Assembly: GCA_018400565.1 (NCBI GenBank)
Contig: JAGYMP010000110.1
Location: forward strand, 1-5,930
Length of the DNA stretch: 5,930 nucleotides
Origin: Bacilli bacterium
GTDB taxonomy: Bacteria > Bacillota_I > Bacilli_A > Izemoplasmatales > Hujiaoplasmataceae
Direction: 5' to 3'
Shown: piece after piece, positions 1-5,930 of the stretch
How positions within the stretch are numbered: position 1 is the first letter of the stretch
How the letters are laid out: each line of letters starts with the position of its first letter
Translations under genes and position numbers: made by a program
Notes under the pieces: model-generated
Databases searched by the model: none
Told to the model about the DNA's origin: nothing
Seen by the model: only the letters and a program-made list of their open reading frames with translations

Positions 1-1
1 T

Positions 2-580
2 CTGATCAACCGCAGCAAATACAAACACCGCTACAAACGTTTCTACAAAAAGATGGACAAGGCCATTACCAAAAAATATAACGGAAACGTGCTGAATGAA
101 GGCATCGTAAACGATTATGCGAAGGATAACACAAACACCTACAAAAGTTTACGACGGAAGGGACGTCGAAAAGTTCGTAAATATTTTGATTATTACGCCA
201 AGAAACTTCCCGAGCAAGTCCTTCTGAAAAGCTTTACCACACCTGATAAACGAAAAAACTCCCTTGTCATTTACATTCTTGACGAAAGTGACAAAGTCCT
301 TTATCGCTGGTACAAAAAACGAAAGCGCAAGGGGTTCATCAAAGCCTCAAACAAACATCAGATGCTGACCCCGCTGATCGGCTATTTATTCGAATTGCCT
401 TTATACATCGACAAAGGAGCACCCTACCGTTTGGTCAACCCGGATAATGATTGCCAGTTGACTTATGAAATCGTCAAAAACCCAAAAAAAAGGAAACGAA
501 AGAAAAAACCGAAGAAACTATCAAAAAGGGAACTCAAAGCACGGAAGAAAATCGAAAATATCAAGGAAAGCCGTCGTTAA
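2..580 (+). CDS. Unrecognised lysine/arginine-rich protein, 5' end missing
   Basis: I do not recognise this protein and assign no function. The frame is open from base 2 to the TAA at 578-580 (192 visible residues), so the gene enters from beyond the left edge. The ATG at 53 is an unlikely start because the frame continues upstream without a stop and only an A-rich run, with no clear Shine-Dalgarno sequence, precedes it. The visible part is strongly basic throughout. A middle portion (roughly visible residues 85-160) alternates hydrophobic stretches such as SLVIYILDESDKVLYRW and LIGYLFELPLYI and could be a small folded domain. The final 34 residues contain 20 Lys/Arg, starting near KNPKKRKRKKK. 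No convincing membrane span or signal peptide is visible, though the N-terminus is not seen. The tail suggests contact with nucleic acid, ribosomes or an anionic surface, but that is inference only. The gene converges on mtaB, with 16 bp between stop codons and a hairpin terminator overlapping its stop. Confidence 0.75.
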   Translation: MINRSKYKHRYKRFYKKMDKAITKKYNGNVLNEGIVNDYAKDNTNTYKSLRRKGRRKVRKYFDYYAKKLPEQVLLKSFTTPDKRKNSLVIYILDESDKVLYRWYKKRKRKGFIKASNKHQMLTPLIGYLFELPLYIDKGAPYRLVNPDNDCQLTYEIVKNPKKRKRKKKPKKLSKRELKARKKIENIKESRR

Positions 581-597
581 AGTCACGACGGCTTTTT
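567..597 (+). terminator. Shared terminator between convergent genes
   Basis: A perfect 11-bp inverted repeat (567-577 and 585-595) encloses a 7-nt loop and reads into a T-run (593-597) on the plus strand, as in a Rho-independent terminator. The left arm lies inside the last codons of the basic-protein gene, and that gene's TAA is the first three bases of the loop. On the minus strand the same stem begins just after the mtaB stop (597-599) and is followed by TTTCCTT, a weaker U-tract. It therefore probably ends the plus-strand transcript well and the mtaB transcript less efficiently. Confidence 0.85.
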
Positions 598-1907
598 CAT
601 TTGACCAACACGGCCTCAGAAAGGGACGCCGAAGGTTGCGTGATGCGAACATGCACCATGCTTCCGATAAGTGATGCATCCCCTTTGAATCTGACATGGA
701 TGTAATCACGCGTGTGGCCCATGAGATAACCATTGCGTTGGCGTTCAACGATCACACGGTGAACATCGCCTGCGTGCTCTTTCACATAGTCAAGATGCAT
801 TTTTTCGGATAAAGCCAAAAGTGTTTTGACACGTCGTTTCTTCTCGGCATCGTCCACCCGGTCATTCATCCCGGCGGCCGGTGTGCCTTTTCTCGGTGAG
901 AAGGGAAACACGTGCAATCCTTGAAATTCCATCTTCTTGATAAATGCAACCATCGCATTGAAATCCGCATCCGTTTCCGAAGGGAAACCGACAATGACAT
1001 CAGTCGTGATCGCAATGTCCCCGAGACGTTCACGGATCCTCCTTACGATGGATGAATATTCTTCCGTCGTATAGTGACGATTCATCTTCTTTAATATCCG
1101 ATCGGATCCGCTTTGCAACGGGATATGCAGATGGGGCACGAATTTGTCGCTTGATGCCAGAACATCGACCACGTCAGCGGTTAGCTCATTCACTTCGATG
1201 GATGACATTCGGATATTCTTCAGTCCTTCGATCTCCGATAAGGATTTCAGAAGACTACTGAATGAAGTGTCCTGAAGGTCTTTCCCGTACGCCCCGGTGT
1301 GTATGCCTGTCAATATGATTTCTTTGTGGCCGGACCGCACAAGGTCTTTTGCCTCACCGAGCACGACCCTGCGGGGTTTTGAACGGACCCTCCCCCGCGT
1401 ATAAGGGATGATGCAGTATGTGCAGAAATTGTCGCACCCGTCTTCAATCTTGAGGAACGCCCGTTGGTGATGCGAAAAATCATCGATCCTCAACGTGTCG
1501 TACGTTTCATCACGGTCAAATCTGCTTACCTTGTTCAACGGTCTCGGGTCACTTATGTAGTGTTCGATATAATCCGGAATGTTTTCACGGTTTTTTGTGC
1601 CGACGACGATCCTCACGCCGGGAATCCCCAGCATGCGTTCTGCTTTCAATTGGCTTAAACATCCCATGACCACGACGACCGCATCGGCATTCAAGCGATG
1701 CGGCTTGCGGGCATATTGCCTTGTCTTGGCTTCGGCGGCAATGGTGACCATGCACGAGTTGATGATGTAAATGTCCGCTTTTTCAGAAAAAGACACACGT
1801 TCGTATCCTCTTGCTTCCATTAGTTCAGCAACGGCCTCGGTCTCATAACTGTTCACCTTGCAGCCAAGGGTATGGTATGCAACCGTCAGTGATTCAGTCG
1901 TATTCAT
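597..1907 (-). CDS. mtaB: MtaB, tRNA threonylcarbamoyladenosine (t6A37) methylthiotransferase
   Basis: MtaB is a cytoplasmic radical-SAM enzyme that adds a methylthio group to t6A at position 37 of ANN-decoding tRNAs, giving ms2t6A, which supports accurate decoding. The 436 residues match the usual family length. The N-terminal methylthiotransferase domain has its three cluster-binding cysteines at C16 (in TLGCKVNSYE), C52 and C83. The radical-SAM domain has the CxxxCxxC motif at C158, C162 and C165 (GCDNFCTYCIIPYTRGR), followed by the typical HLHIPLQSGSD stretch. A TRAM RNA-binding domain occupies about residues 378-436. TLGCKVN together with the C-terminal TRAM favours MtaB over MiaB or RimO. 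Around the second cysteine it reads NSCMVT where the family usually has NTCTVT; the cysteine is kept. The ATG at 1907 is supported by a GGGGGAA six bases upstream. The start lies inside the end of rsmE (14-nt overlap), which suggests translational coupling. The stop is TGA. Confidence 0.95.
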   Translation of the reverse strand: MNTTESLTVAYHTLGCKVNSYETEAVAELMEARGYERVSFSEKADIYIINSCMVTIAAEAKTRQYARKPHRLNADAVVVVMGCLSQLKAERMLGIPGVRIVVGTKNRENIPDYIEHYISDPRPLNKVSRFDRDETYDTLRIDDFSHHQRAFLKIEDGCDNFCTYCIIPYTRGRVRSKPRRVVLGEAKDLVRSGHKEIILTGIHTGAYGKDLQDTSFSSLLKSLSEIEGLKNIRMSSIEVNELTADVVDVLASSDKFVPHLHIPLQSGSDRILKKMNRHYTTEEYSSIVRRIRERLGDIAITTDVIVGFPSETDADFNAMVAFIKKMEFQGLHVFPFSPRKGTPAAGMNDRVDDAEKKRRVKTLLALSEKMHLDYVKEHAGDVHRVIVERQRNGYLMGHTRDYIHVRFKGDASLIGSMVHVRITQPSASLSEAVLVK

Positions 1908-2616
1908 AACGGATTCCCCCGATTGCGTAAATGGCCGCTGTCTCAGCCCGGAGAATGGTCTTTCCGAGACTGACGAAAACAGCGTTCCTCTTTTTCAGAT
2001 AATCGATCTCTCCGGGCGAGAACCCGCCTTCGGGACCGATGATGACCAACCGTCTGAGTTCCTTCCCGCCCGCCCGCAAATGATGACGCAACGAGTCGGC
2101 GGGATTGTTTCGTTCATAAGGTACGATGACTTCATCAAAAGCATCAAAATCGAGCTCCTCCAGTTCACGCGGTTTGTCAATATGCGGAATCTGATGCCGT
2201 TTGCATTGTTCGCTCGCTTCTTTGGCGATTGTCTGGTAACGTTTCGTTTTTTTGTCGGCTTTCTCATTTGTGATTTTGACCACGGAATGATCCATTCTTA
2301 GGGGCACAAACCCAGCAATGCCCAATTCGACCGTCTTTTGCAGAGCGAACTCAAACGGGGTCTTCCGAATCAGAGCAAGCGCCAGGGTGACGGGCAGTGT
2401 TTTTGAAGTTTCCTTTAGTTCACGCACGATTTCTGCTTTGATTCGGTCCCGCTCGATGGTTTGAATCACGCCGAGATAGACCTCGTTATCGATCACAAGC
2501 TCAATCTGCCGCCCCGTTTCCATCCGCATGACATCCCGGATGTGATGAGCGTCATCGCCCTTGATATATACGGTTTGTTTGTCTGAATCATGACTTTTGA
2601 TGAAATATCGCTGCAT
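1894..2616 (-). CDS. rsmE: RsmE, 16S rRNA (uracil(1498)-N3)-methyltransferase
   Basis: RsmE uses S-adenosylmethionine to methylate N3 of U1498 in 16S rRNA, near the decoding centre of the small subunit. The 240-residue product has the usual family length. The N-terminal PUA-like RNA-binding part starts with MQRYFIK and includes GDDAHHIRDVMRM. The SPOUT (trefoil-knot) domain follows, with TLALALIRKTPFEFALQKTVELG, then KRYQTIAKEASEQCKR. The cofactor-binding knot is visible as IGPEGGF (residues 193-199) and LGKTILRAETAA (217-228). I chose the ATG at 2616 rather than the in-frame ATG at 2634. MQRYF is the normal family N-terminus, and an eight-base Shine-Dalgarno sequence sits four bases upstream of 2616 and would be inside the coding region if 2634 were used. 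The gene overlaps mtaB by 14 nt, and the pairing of these two genes is common in Firmicutes. The stop is TGA. Confidence 0.95.
   Translation of the reverse strand: MQRYFIKSHDSDKQTVYIKGDDAHHIRDVMRMETGRQIELVIDNEVYLGVIQTIERDRIKAEIVRELKETSKTLPVTLALALIRKTPFEFALQKTVELGIAGFVPLRMDHSVVKITNEKADKKTKRYQTIAKEASEQCKRHQIPHIDKPRELEELDFDAFDEVIVPYERNNPADSLRHHLRAGGKELRRLVIIGPEGGFSPGEIDYLKKRNAVFVSLGKTILRAETAAIYAIGGIRYEYD
1914..1920 (-). promoter_or_regulatory. mtaB ribosome binding site inside rsmE
   Basis: On the minus strand GGGGGAA lies six bases before the mtaB ATG (1907). It falls within the last codons of rsmE, so ribosomes finishing rsmE cover or pass this site. It supports the chosen mtaB start and coupling of the two genes. 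It is only a partial match to the consensus. Confidence 0.6.
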
Positions 2617-2620
2617 GGCA

Positions 2621-2628
2621 ATCACCTC
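2621..2628 (-). promoter_or_regulatory. Strong rsmE ribosome binding site that decides the start
   Basis: GAGGTGAT on the minus strand is an eight-base match to the complement of the 16S rRNA 3' end, four bases before the ATG at 2616. It makes the ATG at 2634 improbable as the main start and shortens the product from 246 to 240 residues. Confidence 0.85.
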
Positions 2629-2632
2629 TGAC

Positions 2633-2662
2633 ATTTTAACATGTTTTTGAATTCTTTTGAAA
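2633..2662 (-). promoter_or_regulatory. Possible sigma-A-type promoter for rsmE-mtaB
   Basis: On the minus strand a TAAAAT (2633-2638) resembles a -10 box, with a weak -35-like TTTCAA (2657-2662) 18 bases upstream, in an AT-rich stretch just after the jetC terminator. Transcription would start around 2620-2627, inside or right at the Shine-Dalgarno sequence, leaving a very short leader. The -35 matches only about half of the consensus. The location is logical, because rsmE-mtaB needs its own promoter if the preceding terminator works, but the exact site is uncertain. Confidence 0.35.
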
Positions 2663-2670
2663 GCAAAATG

Positions 2671-2708
2671 ATAAAAAATGCCGGTGACAATCTGTCCTCA
2701 CCGGCATT
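2671..2708 (-). terminator. Intrinsic terminator of the jetC transcription unit
   Basis: A perfect 11-bp inverted repeat (2677-2687 and 2698-2708), GC-rich in its core (CCGGTGA), encloses a 10-nt loop. On the minus strand it is followed by TTTTTTAT, a classic Rho-independent terminator. It begins 17 nt past the jetC stop codon and lies upstream of the proposed rsmE promoter. It marks jetC as the last gene of its operon. On the plus strand the stem is followed by GATGG, with no U-tract, so it works in one direction. Confidence 0.92.
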
Positions 2709-2725
2709 GATGGTTCATTGGTCTT

Positions 2726-5700
2726 TCAATATTTTTCAACGACCTCATAAGCCCGCGCCGCCTTGCCCTCTCGCAGCGTGACGATGGTTGTGTCTGTGAA
2801 TTTACTCAACACTTCCATCTTCTGAGGCGGTGTCGCAAGCACGATTTGGACAGGTAGTTGATCGATGAATTCCATCATCGCTTTGATGCGTGTCAAGTCC
2901 ATCTTGTCGAAAACCTCATCAAAGATGATAAGGCCGATGGCATCCTTGGCGTGTGTCTGCGATGCTTGTTCGAACACACGGACGAACGACGCCAACGTGG
3001 CCACATAAAAGGGGACCTGTGTTTCCCCGCCGGATTTTTCTTTGAAAACCTTGGAATACAGGATTGATTCGCCTTGGGTGTTTTTGATCTTGATATCATA
3101 GTCCATGTATGTCCTGTAATCCGTGAATCTGTTGATGGCACCGCCGCTGTTCAGGTCATCACTGGCAAGGTTCACGAAAAGTTCCTCAAGCTGGCGTTGA
3201 TATTTCATTTCAAAATCGTAATTGAAAATGTCTTCGCCGGTCCTGATCGATTCCTCACTCAAAACCATCTCATAATACTCGCCGTATTCTTCACTCTTCG
3301 GGAAGATGAACTGATACGTGTCATCTCCGAAACGGATGTTCTGCAAGGTTTCATTGATGCGGACGATTTCGTCCTGGGCGGATATGATGTAATCACGCAG
3401 TTTTGCAATGAAATCCTCCTTAAACAACTTTTCGGCGGACTCTCTGGCTTCACGGACTTTCCCTTCATATTCGACCAACTCGGATTTGACGAGTTTGTCC
3501 ATTTCGTCGATATATTGCTGGATATGATCGATGCCGAACCCATAGGAAAGGTTATATTTGGTCGTATATGCCATCTGTTTTTGTTTCAGTGCGTCTTCAA
3601 GATTCGTGATGGTCCGCAGTTCGGCCTCAATCCGCTCTTGGTATTTGTCAATGACCGTTTTGACGCTTCTTGAGGATTGGGATTCTCTCGCAAAACGTTC
3701 TTCGGCTTCGCTTTCCAGCGAAGGATCTTCATTAGCCTCGGCGGCAAGGTTTTCGTTCAATTCCTTCAATGATGTCTCTTGTTCCAAGAGGGTTTCATTC
3801 AATTTCTGTTCATCCGAATTCAAACTGCCCACGGTTTCATGTTTGGAACGTCGATTTTCATTGAGGCCGCGGATTTCTTCCTTGATGCGTTCATATTCCT
3901 CCCGAAGGTCATTCGCTGATTCTTCCGGAAGGTTCCTTTTCTTCTCAACGAGTTCCTTGCGTTTGGCTTTGAGCTGCCTGACCTTGAAACTTGATTGCAT
4001 CATGTCTTTTAGTTCTGGCAGGTTAAAAGACTGCGCGGTTTGGTTTTCTTCTTTGAGTTCTGCGATCTTATTTTGGATTTTTTGGTATTCCGTTTTGTGT
4101 TCGGCACCTTTTTTGCGCCAATTTTCAAGCTGTGAAGCCTGTGCTTTGGCGCCTATGAAAGGCTTGTCCGTTCTTTTTCTGAGACTGCGCACCGTGAAGG
4201 ATCGATAGACCATACCGGAATTCGTGATGGCCTGGGGGTGTTTCTCCAGATCCTCGACTTTGTCGACCATGATCAAATTCCCGCACACCATGTTGATGTA
4301 ATGCATGGCATCTTTGTTTTCCGATGTGATGATCGAGGCAAGGGATCGGTCACGGTTTTTTTGAAATTTTTGCAGTTTTTTTGTATTGACGAGACCGATG
4401 CCATAGATGTTCAAAGTGTCTTTTATCTTATTGTAGACTTGCAACGCTTCGTCAAAATAGCGGGGTTCAACTATTAGATTGAAACGTTGTCCGCCAAGGT
4501 AATCTTCGATTGTATCCGCCCATGAGGGATCTGTGATTTCCAGTAACTCGGCAAGAATATGGACCGAGATATCTGTGCCGTAACGTTCACGCACGCCGCG
4601 TTCGATTTCGGCTTGCAGTTTTTTGACCGTCGGGCTGTATTTCAAATTGTTGTTTTTAAGATCTTTCAACGTTTCATAGACATCATTGATGTCTTCGACG
4701 ACAGTTTTTTTGTTCTCTTCCAATTTCCCGATCTCATAGAGGTTTTTTTGGACTTGTTGTTTGATTTTCTTGTCAATTTCGATCAATGAAAGGGAGATGT
4801 CCTCAACGGAATCTTCTGTGACCGCATTCAATGACAGGCGGTTCAGATCTTTGTAACAATCCGCATCATATTCGTTTTTTAGTTCTTCGAAAATCGGTTT
4901 GAGTCGTTCGATTCTCCGTTTGTAGTAACGGTCGATTTCCGTTTGTTCATCAATGCGCCGGTTGAGATTCAGTATTTCTTTGTCATAAATCTGTGCATCT
5001 TTGAAACTTTCGTCCTTTTGCAATAACGCATAGACATCCTTGGAGCGATCATCAAGCATCTCAAGCTCTTCTTCGATCTCGCGGATCTCCCTGCGAACCT
5101 CATCTTTTCTAAGATTGACCTTCTCAAGTTTTTTGTTGTTCTTGCGGATGTTCTCTTCCATGCGTTTGGCTTCGAGGAACTTCAAAAAGTAACCATAAAA
5201 TTCTTTTTGGCGCAAGTTGTCGGTGATTTCCGCATAATCATTTTTAATATCTTTGAGATCACCGATCTTTTCCTTGATGACTTTCAGTGTCGCCTCAAGA
5301 TCCTTATACGCTTGGATTGATTCGCGGATGGGTTCGACATCCAGTGTCTTCTCGTCAAGCAAGTAATTGTAAATGAAATCTTTGACATCCGAAATCGGTT
5401 TAAATGCCAATGCTTTCGGAAGCAATTTGAAATAATTCTCATGGATGGAACCGAACAATGACCGGAAGGCACGTTTGGCTTCCTTTTTTGTTTTGAAAAT
5501 GCGCTCCGAACGGTGATGTTTCTTGAACGAGGAAGTCGTGAGGATCCGTCCTTCTTCATCCAAAAACATATCATCGCTGATGCGGCCGTCCTTATGATAA
5601 AAGATAATTTTCGGCGGCAATATTTCGCCAAATGCATCAATAACGGTGCCGACGATGAAATGATCGTCCTGTGTCTCATCATAAAATTCGAGCGCCACAT

Positions 5701-5930
5701 GACCGGTCACGTCTCCCTCACGCAGATATTCCTTGTCATCGATGCCCAATTTACATTTGACATAACCGCGAAGATCACGTTTGCTTTTTTCGTTGGCCGC
5801 TATGTTGAAATTTTGATCGCCCGCGGTCATGACATATGCCAGGGCATCGACGATGGTGGATTTCCCCGTCGCGTTTTGACCGGTAATCAACGTATTGTTT
5901 TTGACATGGATGGTTTCATTGGCGAAATAA
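2726..5930 (-). CDS. jetC: JetC/MksB-type SMC-like ATPase of a Wadjet-like system, 5' end missing
   Basis: This is an SMC-like motor ATPase. Relatives are JetC of Wadjet (JetABCD), which extrudes DNA loops so that JetD can cut small circular plasmids, and the MukB/MksB condensins. The frame is open to the right edge (1067 visible residues); the first visible residues, YFANETIHVKNN, precede Walker A. The TTG at 5890 is too late to be the start because it would remove the strand leading into the P-loop. Probably only some 10-20 residues are missing. Order in visible residues: Walker A GQNATGKS (17-24); GDQNFNIAANEKSKRDLRGY (37-56), which I recognise from JetC-like proteins; head lobe to about 210; charged coiled coil to about 430; hinge about 432-600; returning coiled coil to about 835; then the C-terminal head with SGGETQVPFYVA (signature, S966), Walker B GLIIFDE (D1004, E1005), the D-loop-like DKMD and LATPPQK. 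All ATPase motifs are intact. The SGGETQ.PFYVA and FDE.F.KMD forms suggest a Firmicutes Wadjet branch, perhaps type III; SbcC, RecN and canonical Smc fit less well. It ends its operon at a strong terminator. Confidence 0.85.
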   Translation of the reverse strand, partial: YFANETIHVKNNTLITGQNATGKSTIVDALAYVMTAGDQNFNIAANEKSKRDLRGYVKCKLGIDDKEYLREGDVTGHVALEFYDETQDDHFIVGTVIDAFGEILPPKIIFYHKDGRISDDMFLDEEGRILTTSSFKKHHRSERIFKTKKEAKRAFRSLFGSIHENYFKLLPKALAFKPISDVKDFIYNYLLDEKTLDVEPIRESIQAYKDLEATLKVIKEKIGDLKDIKNDYAEITDNLRQKEFYGYFLKFLEAKRMEENIRKNNKKLEKVNLRKDEVRREIREIEEELEMLDDRSKDVYALLQKDESFKDAQIYDKEILNLNRRIDEQTEIDRYYKRRIERLKPIFEELKNEYDADCYKDLNRLSLNAVTEDSVEDISLSLIEIDKKIKQQVQKNLYEIGKLEENKKTVVEDINDVYETLKDLKNNNLKYSPTVKKLQAEIERGVRERYGTDISVHILAELLEITDPSWADTIEDYLGGQRFNLIVEPRYFDEALQVYNKIKDTLNIYGIGLVNTKKLQKFQKNRDRSLASIITSENKDAMHYINMVCGNLIMVDKVEDLEKHPQAITNSGMVYRSFTVRSLRKRTDKPFIGAKAQASQLENWRKKGAEHKTEYQKIQNKIAELKEENQTAQSFNLPELKDMMQSSFKVRQLKAKRKELVEKKRNLPEESANDLREEYERIKEEIRGLNENRRSKHETVGSLNSDEQKLNETLLEQETSLKELNENLAAEANEDPSLESEAEERFARESQSSRSVKTVIDKYQERIEAELRTITNLEDALKQKQMAYTTKYNLSYGFGIDHIQQYIDEMDKLVKSELVEYEGKVREARESAEKLFKEDFIAKLRDYIISAQDEIVRINETLQNIRFGDDTYQFIFPKSEEYGEYYEMVLSEESIRTGEDIFNYDFEMKYQRQLEELFVNLASDDLNSGGAINRFTDYRTYMDYDIKIKNTQGESILYSKVFKEKSGGETQVPFYVATLASFVRVFEQASQTHAKDAIGLIIFDEVFDKMDLTRIKAMMEFIDQLPVQIVLATPPQKMEVLSKFTDTTIVTLREGKAARAYEVVEKY

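Noticed and set aside
484..491. A8 run in the basic-protein gene as a programmed slippage site leading into the open frame that ends at 674
   Set aside because: The run falls in a lysine tail where A-runs are expected. The alternative product runs through the terminator and antisense to mtaB, and no stimulatory structure is placed suitably.
53..580. Start of the basic-protein gene at the ATG at 53
   Set aside because: The frame is open to the left edge with the same basic composition, and no convincing Shine-Dalgarno sequence precedes 53, so the gene is treated as 5' partial.
3074..4208. Long plus-strand open frames at 3074-3673 and 3558-4208
   Set aside because: They are antisense to the coiled-coil and head-coding part of jetC. 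Their products are Ser/Phe/Leu-rich, as expected from the complement of Lys/Glu-rich coding sequence, and match no family I know.
5888..5890. TTG at 5890 as the jetC start
   Set aside because: It lies only three residues before the Walker A glycine. Coding continues upstream with YFANETIHVKNN, which fits the strand that normally leads into the P-loop.
1..5930. CRISPR arrays, tRNA/rRNA genes, insertion sequences, riboswitches
   Set aside because: No regularly spaced repeats, no tRNA- or rRNA-like sequence, no transposase, and intergenic space is too short (16 bp and 109 bp) for a riboswitch beyond the hairpins described.
2726..5930. Identification as SbcC, RecN or housekeeping Smc
   Set aside because: There is no SbcC zinc-hook CxxC in the middle, the protein is much longer than RecN, and the N-terminal GDQNFN and C-terminal SGGETQ/KMD/ATPP patterns fit JetC/MksB-type proteins better.

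Overview
The window looks like chromosomal DNA from a low-to-mid GC member of the Bacillota or Mycoplasmatota (a Clostridia-, Erysipelotrichia- or Izemoplasma/Acholeplasma-like lineage). Three things suggest this: rsmE sits directly upstream of mtaB, as is common in Firmicutes; rsmE has a long Shine-Dalgarno sequence; and the largest gene belongs to an SMC-like family common in Firmicutes. TGA is used as a stop codon by all three minus-strand genes and Trp is encoded by TGG, so this is not a Mycoplasma-type genetic code. The species cannot be fixed from the sequence.

Layout from left to right. (1) Positions 2-580, plus strand: the 3' end of a gene for a very basic protein I do not recognise; it is cut by the left edge. 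(2) An 11-bp perfect hairpin at 567-595 overlaps its stop codon and lies just past the stop of the convergent neighbour, so it looks like a shared terminator. (3) Positions 1907-597, minus: mtaB, a tRNA methylthiotransferase. (4) Positions 2616-1894, minus: rsmE, a 16S rRNA methyltransferase, overlapping mtaB by 14 nt. The two form an RNA-modification operon with a possible promoter at about 2633-2662. (5) A strong intrinsic terminator at 2671-2708, reading minus. (6) Positions 5929-2726, minus: a large SMC-like ATPase of the JetC/MksB type, cut by the right edge.

The item of most interest is the JetC-like ATPase. It is the motor subunit type of Wadjet (JetABCD) plasmid-defence systems, related to MukB/MksB condensins. 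It has an N-terminal Walker A, two coiled-coil arms around a hinge, and a C-terminal SGGE signature and Walker B. It is the last gene of its transcription unit: a terminator begins 17 nt after its stop codon, followed by housekeeping genes. No JetD nuclease follows it, so JetD and the kleisin/KITE-like partners JetA and JetB, if present, must lie beyond the right edge or elsewhere.

The rsmE-mtaB pair and the jetC unit are functionally unrelated. They are separated by 109 bp between stop and start and appear to be transcribed independently in the same direction.
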